Below are positions 1 to 7,603 of a stretch of 64,000 nucleotides of DNA, piece after piece; position 1 is the first letter of the stretch, and every line of letters starts with the position of its first letter. Under the pieces are notes generated by a model. That model saw only the letters and a list, made by a program, of their open reading frames with translations. It made no database searches and was not told the DNA's origin. This DNA comes from Mycolicibacterium litorale (GTDB taxonomy: Bacteria > Actinomycetota > Actinomycetes > Mycobacteriales > Mycobacteriaceae). The position numbers and the translations under genes are program-made. The DNA is taken from assembly GCA_002007745.1 (NCBI GenBank), contig CP019882.1, positions 3,782,001 to 3,846,000 of the forward strand. Reading direction: 5' to 3'.

Positions 1-1036
1 TGGGCTTGACCGACAGCGGCAGGTCGGTGACCTTGCCTTCCTTGAGGAACTTCGGCGACCAGCCGGCGAACGGCCCGAACAGCAGCCACGACCGTCCGTT
101 GATCACGCGGGTGTCCAGGTGCGGCACCGACATCGGCGGGGCGCCCAGCGGCGGCATGCCGTAGACCTTGGCCTGGTGTGCGGCCGCCAGTTCGGCGTTG
201 CCGGTGCGCAGCCACTGACCGCTGACCGGGAAGCCGCCGTAGCCCTTGGCCTCGGCGATGCCCGCTTTCTGCAGCAGCGGCAGCGCACCGCCACCGGCGC
301 CGACGAACACGAACTTGGCCGACAGCTTGCGCTTCTGCCCGGTGCGCCGGTTGGCGATCTTGACCGTCCAACTGCCGTCGGACTCCTTGTGCAGACCGCG
401 CACATCATGGCCGAACAGGGTGGTCATACCGCGTTCGGTGCCGTAGCCGAGAAGCTGGCGGGTCAGCGACCCGAAATCGACGTCGGTGCCGTCCTGGGTC
501 CAGTTCAGGGCGACCGGCTCGGAGAAGTCGCGACCCTTGGCCATCAGCGGCAGCCGGCGGGCGAACTCGTCGGCGCCGTCGATGAACTCCATCGTCGCGA
601 ACAGCGGGTTGCGCACCAGGGTGTCGCGGCGGCGGCGCAGGTAGTCGATGTGCTCGGCGCCGTGCACGAAGCTCACATGCGGGATGGGGTTCAGGAAGCT
701 GCGGACGTCGGGCAGGATGCCGTTCTCGTGGGCGTAGGTCCAGAACTGGCGGGTGACCTGGAACTGCTCGTTGACGTTGACGGCCTTGGCGATGTCGATG
801 GTGCCGTCGGGCTTCTGCGGGGTGTAGTTGAGTTCACACAGCGCCGAGTGCCCGGTGCCGGCGTTGTTCCACGGATCCGAGCTCTCCGCGGCGGCGGCGT
901 CGAGGCGCTCCACCAGGGTGATCGACCAGTCGGGTTGCAGCAGCCGCAGCAGCGCACCCAGCGTGGCGGACATAATTCCCGCGCCGACCAGCACCACGTC
1001 GGTCTTGCCGTTATCTGGCACCGTGTTATCTGACAC
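1..1036 (-). CDS. mqo: Malate:quinone oxidoreductase, 3' end outside window
   Basis: Membrane-associated FAD enzyme that oxidises L-malate to oxaloacetate and passes electrons to the quinone pool, replacing or supplementing soluble malate dehydrogenase. About 345 N-terminal residues are present. An N-terminal dinucleotide-binding segment (VVLVGAGIMSATLG, about residues 14-27) is followed by family-typical stretches such as WNNAGTGHSALCELNYTP and VFVGAGGGALPLLQK. The GTG at 1036 is chosen because AAAGGA lies about 10 nt upstream; a second in-frame GTG at 1021 is possible. The next gene is divergent. I recall the same order, mqo beside Rv2854 and mtr, in M. tuberculosis. The C-terminus lies outside the window. 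Confidence 0.95.
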   Translation of the reverse strand, partial: MSDNTVPDNGKTDVVLVGAGIMSATLGALLRLLQPDWSITLVERLDAAAAESSDPWNNAGTGHSALCELNYTPQKPDGTIDIAKAVNVNEQFQVTRQFWTYAHENGILPDVRSFLNPIPHVSFVHGAEHIDYLRRRRDTLVRNPLFATMEFIDGADEFARRLPLMAKGRDFSEPVALNWTQDGTDVDFGSLTRQLLGYGTERGMTTLFGHDVRGLHKESDGSWTVKIANRRTGQKRKLSAKFVFVGAGGGALPLLQKAGIAEAKGYGGFPVSGQWLRTGNAELAAAHQAKVYGMPPLGAPPMSVPHLDTRVINGRSWLLFGPFAGWSPKFLKEGKVTDLPLSVKP

Positions 1037-1148
1037 CGGCTCGTCGTCCTTTACTCGCTGACAGCTGTACCGATAGTCAGGTTATCCCGACCGACTCCGA
1101 ACTATTCGCGCGAGTCACCAGCACCACACCCCTACTAAGGTGAACGCT

Positions 1149-2174
1149 GTGACGGCAGGGCGGACCGAATGGGCTGACGACGTCCTCCCGGGCTACCAGC
1201 AGACCACCATGGCGTTGGGCGCCGACCCCGACGGCGAGGGCGACTTGTTCGCCACCCTGGTGCGCCGAACCGACGAGACACCGGCGCCGCACGCCGTGCT
1301 GGCCGTGCACGGATTCACCGACTACTTCTTCAATACCGAGCTCGCCGACCACTTCACCGCGGCGGGGTTGCGCTTCTACGCCCTCGACCAGCACAAGTGC
1401 GGGCGGTCCTGGCGCGCGGGCCAGACCCCGCACTTCACCACCGACCTGGCCCGTTACGACCGCGAGTTGGAGCGTGCGGTGGCAGTGGTCGCCGCCGAGA
1501 ACCCCGGCGCCCGGGTGCTGGTCTACGGCCACTCGGCCGGCGGGCTGATCGTGTCACTGTGGCTGGATCGGGTGCACCGCCGCCGGGCCACCACCGCGCT
1601 GTCGATCGGGGGCCTGGTACTCAACAGCCCGTGGCTGGATCTGCACGGTCCGGCGATCCTGCGTACCCGGGTCACCTCGACGGCCATCGGGGCGATGTCG
1701 CGGGTGCGCAAGACGCAGGTGGTGCGCGGAACCGGCAAGGGCAGCTACGGGCTGACGCTGCACCGGGACTACGACGGCGAGTTCGAGTACAACCTGCAGT
1801 GGAAGCCGTTGGGCGGTTTCCCGGTGACGTTCGGCTGGATCAACGCGATCCGGCGCGGGCATGCGAGGTTGCACCGGGGGTTGGATGTCGGCGTGCCGAA
1901 TCTGATCCTGCGCTCCGACCACAGCGTGGCCGAGACCGCCGACGCATCCACCATGCAACGCGGTGACGCCGTCCTCGACGTCAGCCAGATCGCCCGCTGG
2001 GCCGGCTGCATCGGCAACCGCTCGACGGTCGTGCCGGTGCGCGACGCCAAACACGACGTGTTCTTGTCGCTGTCGCAGCCGCGGGCGGCGGCCTACCGTG
2101 AGCTAGACGGCTGGCTGGCCGGGTATCTCGGACATCATCACGCGGCGCCGCCGGCGTCGACTGGTCGCGGATAA
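1149..2174 (+). CDS. Alpha/beta hydrolase (monoacylglycerol lipase/lysophospholipase-like)
   Basis: Predicted serine hydrolase of 341 residues acting on an unknown ester, probably a lysophospholipid or monoacylglycerol. It shows the oxyanion strand AVLAVHGFTDY, the nucleophile elbow YGHSAGG with the catalytic serine, and a C-terminal AKHDVFLS segment supplying the histidine. There is no signal peptide, so it is probably cytoplasmic. GTG 1149 is preferred over the in-frame GTG at 1140 because AAGG at 1137-1140 sits 8 nt upstream of it. It lies 11 bp before mtr on the same strand and is probably co-transcribed with it. The position matches my memory of Rv2854, whose function is not established. 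Confidence 0.85.
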   Translation: MTAGRTEWADDVLPGYQQTTMALGADPDGEGDLFATLVRRTDETPAPHAVLAVHGFTDYFFNTELADHFTAAGLRFYALDQHKCGRSWRAGQTPHFTTDLARYDRELERAVAVVAAENPGARVLVYGHSAGGLIVSLWLDRVHRRRATTALSIGGLVLNSPWLDLHGPAILRTRVTSTAIGAMSRVRKTQVVRGTGKGSYGLTLHRDYDGEFEYNLQWKPLGGFPVTFGWINAIRRGHARLHRGLDVGVPNLILRSDHSVAETADASTMQRGDAVLDVSQIARWAGCIGNRSTVVPVRDAKHDVFLSLSQPRAAAYRELDGWLAGYLGHHHAAPPASTGRG

Positions 2175-2185
2175 GGGGATCTTCG

Positions 2186-3610
2186 TTGGAGCATTTCGAT
2201 ATCGCGATCATCGGAACCGGTTCGGGCAACACCATTCTCGACGAGCGCTATGCCGAGAAGAAGATCGCGATCTGCGAGCAGGGGGTGTTCGGCGGAACCT
2301 GTCTGAATGTCGGCTGCATCCCGACCAAGATGTTCGTCTACGCGGCAGAGGTGGCGCAGACCGTGCGGGAGGCGGCCCGATACGGGGTGGATGCGCACAT
2401 CGACTCGGTGCGCTGGCCCGACATCGTCTCCCGGGTGTTCGGCCGCATCGATCCGCTGGCGATCGGCGGTGAGAACTACCGGCGCTCCTCCCCCAATGTG
2501 ACCGTCTACGACAGCCACACCCGATTCACCGGCCGTGACGACACCGGCTATCTGCTGCGCACCGACAGCGGCCAGGAGTTCAGCGCCGAGCAGGTGGTCA
2601 TCGCGGCGGGGGCACGCGCCATGGTTCCCGATGCCATTGCCGGCTGCGGGGTCGACGTCCACACCAGTGACACCATCATGCGCATCCCGGACGTCCCCGA
2701 GCACCTGGTGATCATCGGCGGCGGGTTCGTCGCCGCCGAGTTCGCGCACGTGTTCTCGTCGCTGGGCAGCCGGGTCACCATCGTCATCCGCGGCGCCGGC
2801 ATGCTGTCGCACTGTGACGACACGATCTGCGAGCGGTACACCGACATCGCCGCCAAGAAGTGGGAGATCCGCAGTCACCGCAACATGATCGGCGCACACC
2901 TGCACACCGGCGAGACGGGTTCGCAGGTCGTCGTCGAACTCGACGACGGCTCGGAGCTGACCGCCGACACGGTGCTGGTGGCCACCGGCCGGATTCCCAA
3001 CGGGGATCTGATGGACCTGCACCTGGCCGGGGTGGAACTCGACGAGGACGGCTTGGTGGTGGTCGACGCCTACCAACGGACCACCGCACGTGGTGTTTTC
3101 GCACTCGGTGACGTGTCGTCGCCGTATCAGCTCAAGCACGTGGCCAACCACGAGGCTCGCGTGGTCCGGCACAACCTGTTGCAGGACTGGGACGACACCG
3201 AGGCGCTGATGTACTCCGATCACCGCTTCGTACCGTCGGCGGTGTTCACCGATCCGCAGATCGCGAGCGTCGGGATGACCGAAAACGAGGCCCGCGCAGC
3301 AGGTTACGACATCAAGGTCAAGGTGCAGGACTACGCCGACGTGGCGTACGGCTGGGCGATGGAGGACACCACCAGCTTCGCCAAGATCATCGTGGAACGC
3401 GACACCGGGTTGATCCTGGGCGCCCACATCATGGGCCATCAGGCGTCGTCGTTGATCCAGCCGCTCATCCAGGCGATGAGTTTCGGTCTGGCCGGCCAGG
3501 ACATGGCCCGCGGCCAGTACTGGATCCACCCCGCGCTGCCCGAGGTGATCGAGAACGCGCTGCTGGCGTTGTGCGGCGAACCGCCCTGGCCCCCGTCACG
3601 CCGGCACTGA
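2186..3610 (+). CDS. mtr: Mycothione reductase
   Basis: NADPH- and FAD-dependent cytoplasmic disulfide reductase that keeps mycothiol reduced, the actinobacterial counterpart of glutathione reductase. The 474-residue product has the FAD-binding GTGSGN (residues 11-16), the redox-active disulfide GGTCLNVGCIPTK (Cys39 and Cys44), a second nucleotide-binding GGGFVAAEFAHVFSSLG, and the C-terminal HPALPEVIENAL segment carrying the active-site His-Glu pair. It is slightly longer than the roughly 459-residue M. tuberculosis enzyme because of a proline-rich tail. The TTG start at 2186 is supported by AAGGGGAT (2173-2180) just upstream. The 3' end faces cbiO across a palindromic repeat. Confidence 0.97.
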   Translation: MEHFDIAIIGTGSGNTILDERYAEKKIAICEQGVFGGTCLNVGCIPTKMFVYAAEVAQTVREAARYGVDAHIDSVRWPDIVSRVFGRIDPLAIGGENYRRSSPNVTVYDSHTRFTGRDDTGYLLRTDSGQEFSAEQVVIAAGARAMVPDAIAGCGVDVHTSDTIMRIPDVPEHLVIIGGGFVAAEFAHVFSSLGSRVTIVIRGAGMLSHCDDTICERYTDIAAKKWEIRSHRNMIGAHLHTGETGSQVVVELDDGSELTADTVLVATGRIPNGDLMDLHLAGVELDEDGLVVVDAYQRTTARGVFALGDVSSPYQLKHVANHEARVVRHNLLQDWDDTEALMYSDHRFVPSAVFTDPQIASVGMTENEARAAGYDIKVKVQDYADVAYGWAMEDTTSFAKIIVERDTGLILGAHIMGHQASSLIQPLIQAMSFGLAGQDMARGQYWIHPALPEVIENALLALCGEPPWPPSRRH

Positions 3611-3611
3611 C

Positions 3612-3688
3612 TTTCTCTGCGCGAGCAGACGCGAAACCGCCGCGACACGCCGGGATTAGGGGGATTTGGCGTCTGCTCGGCAGAGAAA
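3612..3688. repeat. Long palindromic intergenic repeat, copy 1 (GAGCAGACGC family)
   Basis: An interrupted palindrome fills the gap between the convergent mtr and cbiO genes. The left arm (3612-3632) contains TTTCTCTGC and GAGCAGACGC; the right arm (3669-3688) contains GCGTCTGCTC and GCAGAGAAA. The arms pair over about 19-20 bp with one bulged base around a loop of about 36 nt. The same GAGCAGACGC/GCGTCTGCTC arms recur at 27733-27794 and 44125-44178. It could act as a bidirectional terminator or mRNA stabiliser, or be a small dispersed repeat. No transposase is associated. Confidence 0.8.
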
Positions 3689-3689
3689 A

Positions 3690-4430
3690 TCAGCGCGCCG
3701 GGACCACGAAACCCCACGGCAGTTCCAGCCGGTGGGCGGCCAGCAGGGCACTGTCGGAGAGCACCGCGGAAACGGTGTCGTCGGCGACCACCACTCCGCC
3801 GTCGAGGATGACCGCCCGGTCGCACAGTTGCGCGGCGTAGGGCAGGTCGTGGGTGACGATGATCATGGTGGCCGGCAGGGCGGCCAGCGTCTCGGCCAGT
3901 TCGCGGCGGGCGACCGGGTCCAGGTTGGCCGACGGCTCGTCGAGCACCAGGATCTCCGGCTCGCAGGCCAGCACGGTGGCCAACGCCGCCCGCCGGCGCT
4001 GCCCGCCGGACAGGTGCGCGGGACTGCGGTCGCCGTGTTCGGCCATCCCGACCACCTCCAGCGCGGTGCGGACCCGGGCGGTCAGTGCGTCGCCGGTCAC
4101 CCCGAAGTTGGCCGGGCCGAAGGCGACGTCCTGGGCCACCGTCGGCATGAACAACTGGTCGTCGGGATCTTGGAAGACCAGCCCGACCCGTCGCCGAATG
4201 TCGCGAAGAGTGCTGCGGTGCAACGCTATTCCGCTGATCTCAACGGTTCCCGAGGTGGCGCTGAGCACACCGTTGAGGTGCAGCATCAGGGTGGTCTTGC
4301 CCGCTCCGTTGGGACCGAGGATGGCCACCCGTTCCCCAGGCGCGACGCTCAGGTCGACACCGTCGAGCGCGACCCGCCCGTCGGGATAGCGGTAGTGCAG
4401 CTGCTCGACGCGGATCGCGGGCGCCGTCAT
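3690..4430 (-). CDS. cbiO: Cobalt ECF transporter ATPase CbiO
   Basis: Energy-coupling ATPase of a group I ECF cobalt importer, 246 residues. Visible motifs are Walker A GPNGAGKTT, Q-loop FQDPDDQLF, signature LSGGQRRRAALA, Walker B ILVLDEPSANLD and the switch histidine in IIVTHD. It is the last gene of the cbiMNQO operon on the minus strand, and its ATG overlaps the cbiQ stop (ATGA at 4427-4430), indicating translational coupling. The sequence alone does not separate cobalt from nickel; cobalt is favoured by the presence of CbiN and by the cobQ gene elsewhere in the window. It ends at the palindromic repeat shared with mtr. Confidence 0.95.
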   Translation of the reverse strand: MTAPAIRVEQLHYRYPDGRVALDGVDLSVAPGERVAILGPNGAGKTTLMLHLNGVLSATSGTVEISGIALHRSTLRDIRRRVGLVFQDPDDQLFMPTVAQDVAFGPANFGVTGDALTARVRTALEVVGMAEHGDRSPAHLSGGQRRRAALATVLACEPEILVLDEPSANLDPVARRELAETLAALPATMIIVTHDLPYAAQLCDRAVILDGGVVVADDTVSAVLSDSALLAAHRLELPWGFVVPAR

Positions 4431-5203
4431 CGGGCCACCCAGGCCGCGCCCGCCACCGTGGCGGCCGCCACGGCGGGCATCAGTGCGAACGCCCATTGCC
4501 CGCCGGAGGCCCGCGGCCCGGCCCCGACCGCCGCCAATTCGGGGACCCTGCCGTCGAATCCGCGCGAGGTCATCGCGAGATAGACCCGCTCGCCGCGTTC
4601 GTAGGACCGCAGGAACAGCGCCCCGACGCCCTTGGCGATGGCGCCGGCCTGGTGGATGGCCCGCGGAGAGTCCCCGCGCGAGATCCGGGCCATCCGCATC
4701 CGGCCGACCTCGGCCGAGAGCAGGTCGACATAGCGGATCATCAGCACCAGCATGGAAGTGACCAGCCCGGGCATCCCGAGCCGGCTCAACGCCAGCGGCA
4801 GTTCCCGCGCCGAGGTGGTCGCCGCCACGGTCAGCGAGGCAGCCACGCCCAGGGTGCCTTTGACGACGATTCCCCACGCGGCCCACAGGCCGGCCACCGA
4901 AAGCTGTACACCCGCGACCTCGACGCGCTCACCGCCCTCGGCGAACGGCAACAACACGGCCAGCACGAGGAAAGGGGCCTCGATCAGCATCCGCGGCAGG
5001 ATCCATCGCAATGGAATTCGCGCCACCCGCCACACCACCAGCACAATTGCCGCGTAGACCGCGAACGGCCAGATCATCTCCCGCGGAGTCGCCACCACGG
5101 CGAGGACGAACAGCACCAGGCCGACGATCTTGACTTCGGCGGGTGCGGTGTGCGCCACCGAATCGCCGTCCCGGTAGAGCGGGTGGGAGTGGCCGGCGCC
5201 CAT
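4427..5203 (-). CDS. cbiQ: Cobalt ECF transporter transmembrane protein CbiQ
   Basis: T component that couples CbiO ATP hydrolysis to the substrate-binding CbiM, 258 residues with several hydrophobic helices (for example VGLVLFVLAVVATP near residue 27 and MLIEAPFLVLAVLLPF near 85). The short Arg-Gly coupling segments expected in the family are visible as ARISRGDSPRAI and AMTSRGFDG in the C-terminal third; these should contact the ATPase. The N-terminus has two histidines (AGHSHP). It follows cbiN by 3 bp and overlaps cbiO by 4 bp. Confidence 0.93.
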   Translation of the reverse strand: MGAGHSHPLYRDGDSVAHTAPAEVKIVGLVLFVLAVVATPREMIWPFAVYAAIVLVVWRVARIPLRWILPRMLIEAPFLVLAVLLPFAEGGERVEVAGVQLSVAGLWAAWGIVVKGTLGVAASLTVAATTSARELPLALSRLGMPGLVTSMLVLMIRYVDLLSAEVGRMRMARISRGDSPRAIHQAGAIAKGVGALFLRSYERGERVYLAMTSRGFDGRVPELAAVGAGPRASGGQWAFALMPAVAAATVAGAAWVAR

Positions 5204-5206
5204 CGG

Positions 5207-5563
5207 TTAGCCCTTGCTGCGACGGGTGCGGGCGATCACCCAGAACGCGCCGCCGGCGATGGCCAACACCACGGCGACGCCGATGATCCCGGCCAATCCA
5301 CCGGTGGCGGGGTGGCCGAGCACCGTGTAGTCGGCCAACGGAGACACCGACATCGGGTGTTCGGTGGCGTGCTGGGCGATGCAGTTGCCGGTCAGCTGCT
5401 CGCCCTGATCGGTCGTGACCACCTGGCACCCGCGCAGGGTGGCGGAGTCCAGGCCGTCGGGACTCGAGCTGGCGAAGTAGGACACCACACCGGCGATGAG
5501 CAGAATCGCGACGCCGAAGCCGACCCAGAAGCGCCGGTGGCGGGTACCGGCTTGGGTGGTCAT
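5207..5563 (-). CDS. cbiN: Cobalt transport protein CbiN (PDGLE type)
   Basis: Small two-helix membrane subunit (118 residues) needed for metal loading by CbiM in cobalt-type ECF systems. The first helix (FWVGFGVAILLIAGVVSYFA) is followed by the family-typical SSSPDGLDSATL, an extracytoplasmic loop containing ATEHPMSVSPLADY, and a second helix near the C-terminus ending in RTRRSKG. The ATG at 5563 overlaps the cbiM stop (ATGA at 5560-5563). The periplasmic loop has two cysteines (GCQVV and GNCIAQ) that could form a disulfide. Confidence 0.92.
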   Translation of the reverse strand: MTTQAGTRHRRFWVGFGVAILLIAGVVSYFASSSPDGLDSATLRGCQVVTTDQGEQLTGNCIAQHATEHPMSVSPLADYTVLGHPATGGLAGIIGVAVVLAIAGGAFWVIARTRRSKG

Positions 5564-6267
5564 GCGGCCACCGCCGCGGGCTGGCGGCTGCGGCGCAGCA
5601 GGTAGACCAGGTCGGGCCGGGAGCGGGCGACGGCCATTACGGTGACCGCGGTGATGACGCCCTCGCCGATGCCGATCAGGACGTGCGTCCCCAGCATGTA
5701 GGTCGCCACCGTGCTCAGGGAGGTGGGCGCCGCACCGCCGATGGCATATTCGATGACGAATCCCATTGAGGCACAGACGGTTCCCACCAATGCCGAGGTG
5801 AAGCCGACGGCACCCAGAATGGCAGCCGACGGCTCGGATTGGCGGCGGCGGGCCAGCGTGTAGAGGACGAGGGCCGTCGAGTACCCGGCGGCGACGCCGA
5901 TCAGGCCCATGTTGGTGATGTTCATCCCGAGTGCGGTGATCCCGCCGTCGGCGAACAACAGCGACTGGACCACCAGCACGATGGTGATGCACAGCACCCC
6001 GGTGTAGGGGCCGACCAGGATGGCCGCCAGCGCACCCCCGAGCAGGTGGCCGCTGACACCGGGCAGGATCGGGAAGTTGATCATCTGGACCGCGAAGATG
6101 AAGGCCGCGACGAGTCCGGCCAGCGGGACGGTGCGCTCGTCCAGCTCGGTGCGCGCCCGCCACCCGCAGAACGCCACCACCGCGATCGCGAGAGCCGCGA
6201 ACCCGACCGATGTCGGCGCGTTGACCAGGCCGTCGCTCATGTGCATGGCCGTGAACTCGACGCTCAA
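5560..6267 (-). CDS. cbiM: Cobalt ECF transporter substrate-binding protein CbiM
   Basis: Substrate-specific membrane subunit of the cobalt importer, 235 residues. In this family the metal is held by the mature N-terminal Met-His plus inner histidines; here MHMSDGLVNAP matches that segment but lies at residues 8-18. The TTG start at 6267 is chosen because AGGAGG lies 5 nt upstream, giving the extra leader MSVEFTA; the ATG at 6246, which would give the canonical N-terminus directly, has no ribosome-binding site. A conserved metal-site stretch LPGVSGHLLGGALAA is also present. First gene of cbiMNQO, downstream of a candidate ArsR operator (6333-6354). Confidence 0.93.
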   Translation of the reverse strand: MSVEFTAMHMSDGLVNAPTSVGFAALAIAVVAFCGWRARTELDERTVPLAGLVAAFIFAVQMINFPILPGVSGHLLGGALAAILVGPYTGVLCITIVLVVQSLLFADGGITALGMNITNMGLIGVAAGYSTALVLYTLARRRQSEPSAAILGAVGFTSALVGTVCASMGFVIEYAIGGAAPTSLSTVATYMLGTHVLIGIGEGVITAVTVMAVARSRPDLVYLLRRSRQPAAVAA

Positions 6268-6313
6268 GCGTGCCTCCTCGCGCTGGGGTCGGTTTCCCCA
6301 GCCCCAGGACAGG

Positions 6314-6354
6314 ATCGTAGTGCGACGGCCGATATCTGTCTACATGTTCAGATA
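6314..6354 (-). promoter_or_regulatory. Candidate promoter and ArsR/SmtB operator of cbiMNQO
   Basis: Between the regulator stop and cbiM lies an inverted repeat TATCTG-10 nt-CAGATA (6333-6338 and 6349-6354) centred on ACATGT, resembling the 12-2-12 operators of SmtB/NmtR-type sensors. Read on the minus strand it precedes a TACGAT hexamer (6319-6314) of the mycobacterial -10 form TAnnnT, so bound repressor would cover the -35 region. The repeat is visible in the sequence; its recognition by the adjacent regulator is inferred. Confidence 0.55.
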
Positions 6355-6373
6355 ATGGATTGAAATAACGGGG

Positions 6374-6706
6374 TCATTCGGTGTGCGCAGCGCCGATCCA
6401 GTGCAACAGGTCGTGCACGGTGTGATCTTCCAACCGGTAGCTGACCTGCCGTCCCACCCGCGTCGAGGTGACCCAACCCTGTTGCCGCAGCACGCGAAGT
6501 GCTTGGGACACAGCATTTTCCGACCTGCCCACCGCGGCGGCAAGGTCACCGACGCAGATACCGGGCGCCCGGTGCAGGCCGAGCAGGATCTCCAGTCGAT
6601 GCGGGTCGGAGAGCAGGTCGAAGCGTTGCGTCCAGCCGTTGATGTCCACATCGGCCAGCGCCGAGGAGGCGAGCTGCACCTTGACCTCGTCACCCGGCCC
6701 GTCCAT
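6374..6706 (-). CDS. ArsR/SmtB-family metal-sensing repressor, probable Co/Ni sensor
   Basis: Winged-helix repressor of 110 residues. The helix-turn-helix spans ICVGDLAAAVGRSENAVSQALRVLRQQGWV and is followed by a wing (TRVGRQVSYRL). The C-terminal helix LEDHTVHDLLHWIGAAH has an Asp and four histidines in a spacing like the alpha-5 metal sites of cobalt/nickel sensors such as NmtR, and the protein has no cysteines, arguing against an arsenic, cadmium or lead sensor. Its position directly upstream of cbiMNQO, with a palindrome in between, suggests it represses the importer when metal is replete. ATG 6706 is chosen because a TAGATT hexamer (6719-6714) sits 7 nt upstream, consistent with a leaderless mRNA; a longer GTG start at 6730 is possible. 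Confidence 0.85.
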   Translation of the reverse strand: MDGPGDEVKVQLASSALADVDINGWTQRFDLLSDPHRLEILLGLHRAPGICVGDLAAAVGRSENAVSQALRVLRQQGWVTSTRVGRQVSYRLEDHTVHDLLHWIGAAHTE

Positions 6707-6784
6707 GCCTAGGAATCTAGCCCAGGACACCGGTCAACCCCGGGACGCTGGAACAATCCGCCCCCGATACGCGACTATTAGGGC

Positions 6785-7513
6785 GTGGACTGCGAGGTCG
6801 CCCGCGAGGCGTTGTCGGCCCGGATCGACGGAGAACGCGAACCCGTTCCCGCCGCCCGGGTCGATGAACATCTGGCCGGCTGCGACGACTGCCGCGCCTG
6901 GCATGCGCGTGCGGTGGAGCAGACCCAGCAGTTGCGCCGGCTGGCGGGCCGGTCGCAGGTGGCCGCGGTGGCAGCGCCCGCTGACCGGCAATCATCGCCG
7001 GCGAGCAGCCGGGGCCGGCTGCCGGTACCGGCGTGGCGGCGGTGGACGCTGGCCGGCATCGGCGTACTCCAGCTCGGGCTGGCCGCCGCCCAGGCATTCG
7101 GGGCCAACGTCGGCACGTCTGCCGGCGGCCACCACCCGATGATGGGTGGGCACCTGCTCAACGAGTCGACCGCCTGGTCGGCGGCATTGGGTGCGGTCAT
7201 GGTCATCGCCGCCCTGCGGCCGACGGCGGCCGCCGGTCTGGCCGGGGTGTTGTCGGTGTTCTCCGTGCTGCTGGCCGGCTACGTCGTCAGCGACGCGGTG
7301 TCCGGGGCGGTGAGCGCCGACCGCGTCCTGAGCCACCTGCCGGTGCTGGCCGGCACCGTGCTGGCGTTGCTGGTGTGGCGCGAGGAGCGCGTCCGCGGGC
7401 CCGAACCGCGATCCGACGCGGCGCCGCTGGACGACGACCTGGTGTTGCCCGCCAACGCTTCTCGTGGGCGCCGGCGCGGACACCTCTACCCCACCGACGG
7501 CTCAGCGGCCTGA
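6785..7513 (+). CDS. Zinc-finger (zf-HC2) membrane protein, anti-sigma-like
   Basis: Protein of 242 residues with an N-terminal cytoplasmic zf-HC2/ZAS-type zinc motif (Cys3, then HLAGCDDCRAWH at about residues 30-41), followed by four hydrophobic segments (about residues 82-100, 120-140, 142-160 and 180-197) and a charged C-terminal tail. This is the architecture of membrane anti-sigma factors, but no sigma gene is adjacent; the nearest is sigC, 6 kb away in the same copper-linked region. It resembles what I recall of M. tuberculosis Rv0093c, a neighbour of the copper ATPase gene ctpA. It starts at GTG 6785, divergent from the ArsR gene. Its sigma partner, if any, is unknown. Confidence 0.75.
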   Translation: MDCEVAREALSARIDGEREPVPAARVDEHLAGCDDCRAWHARAVEQTQQLRRLAGRSQVAAVAAPADRQSSPASSRGRLPVPAWRRWTLAGIGVLQLGLAAAQAFGANVGTSAGGHHPMMGGHLLNESTAWSAALGAVMVIAALRPTAAAGLAGVLSVFSVLLAGYVVSDAVSGAVSADRVLSHLPVLAGTVLALLVWREERVRGPEPRSDAAPLDDDLVLPANASRGRRRGHLYPTDGSAA

Positions 7514-7603
7514 GCGCTCGCCTCCTTTCCGCCCATACCGACACTTCGCAGTGGAAACGCGAGAGGAAGCCTGCAGAACGTCCAGTTCGGCGCGCTGAAA
7601 GCG

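Noticed and set aside
4496..5605. Long plus-strand frame across cbiQ and cbiN
   Set aside because: Composition is shadow-like and the minus-strand genes have clear motifs and overlaps.
6268..6373. Cobalamin riboswitch before cbiM
   Set aside because: The gap is only about 105 bp, too short for the roughly 200-nt fold, and no B12-box-like sequence was seen. An ArsR operator explains the region better.
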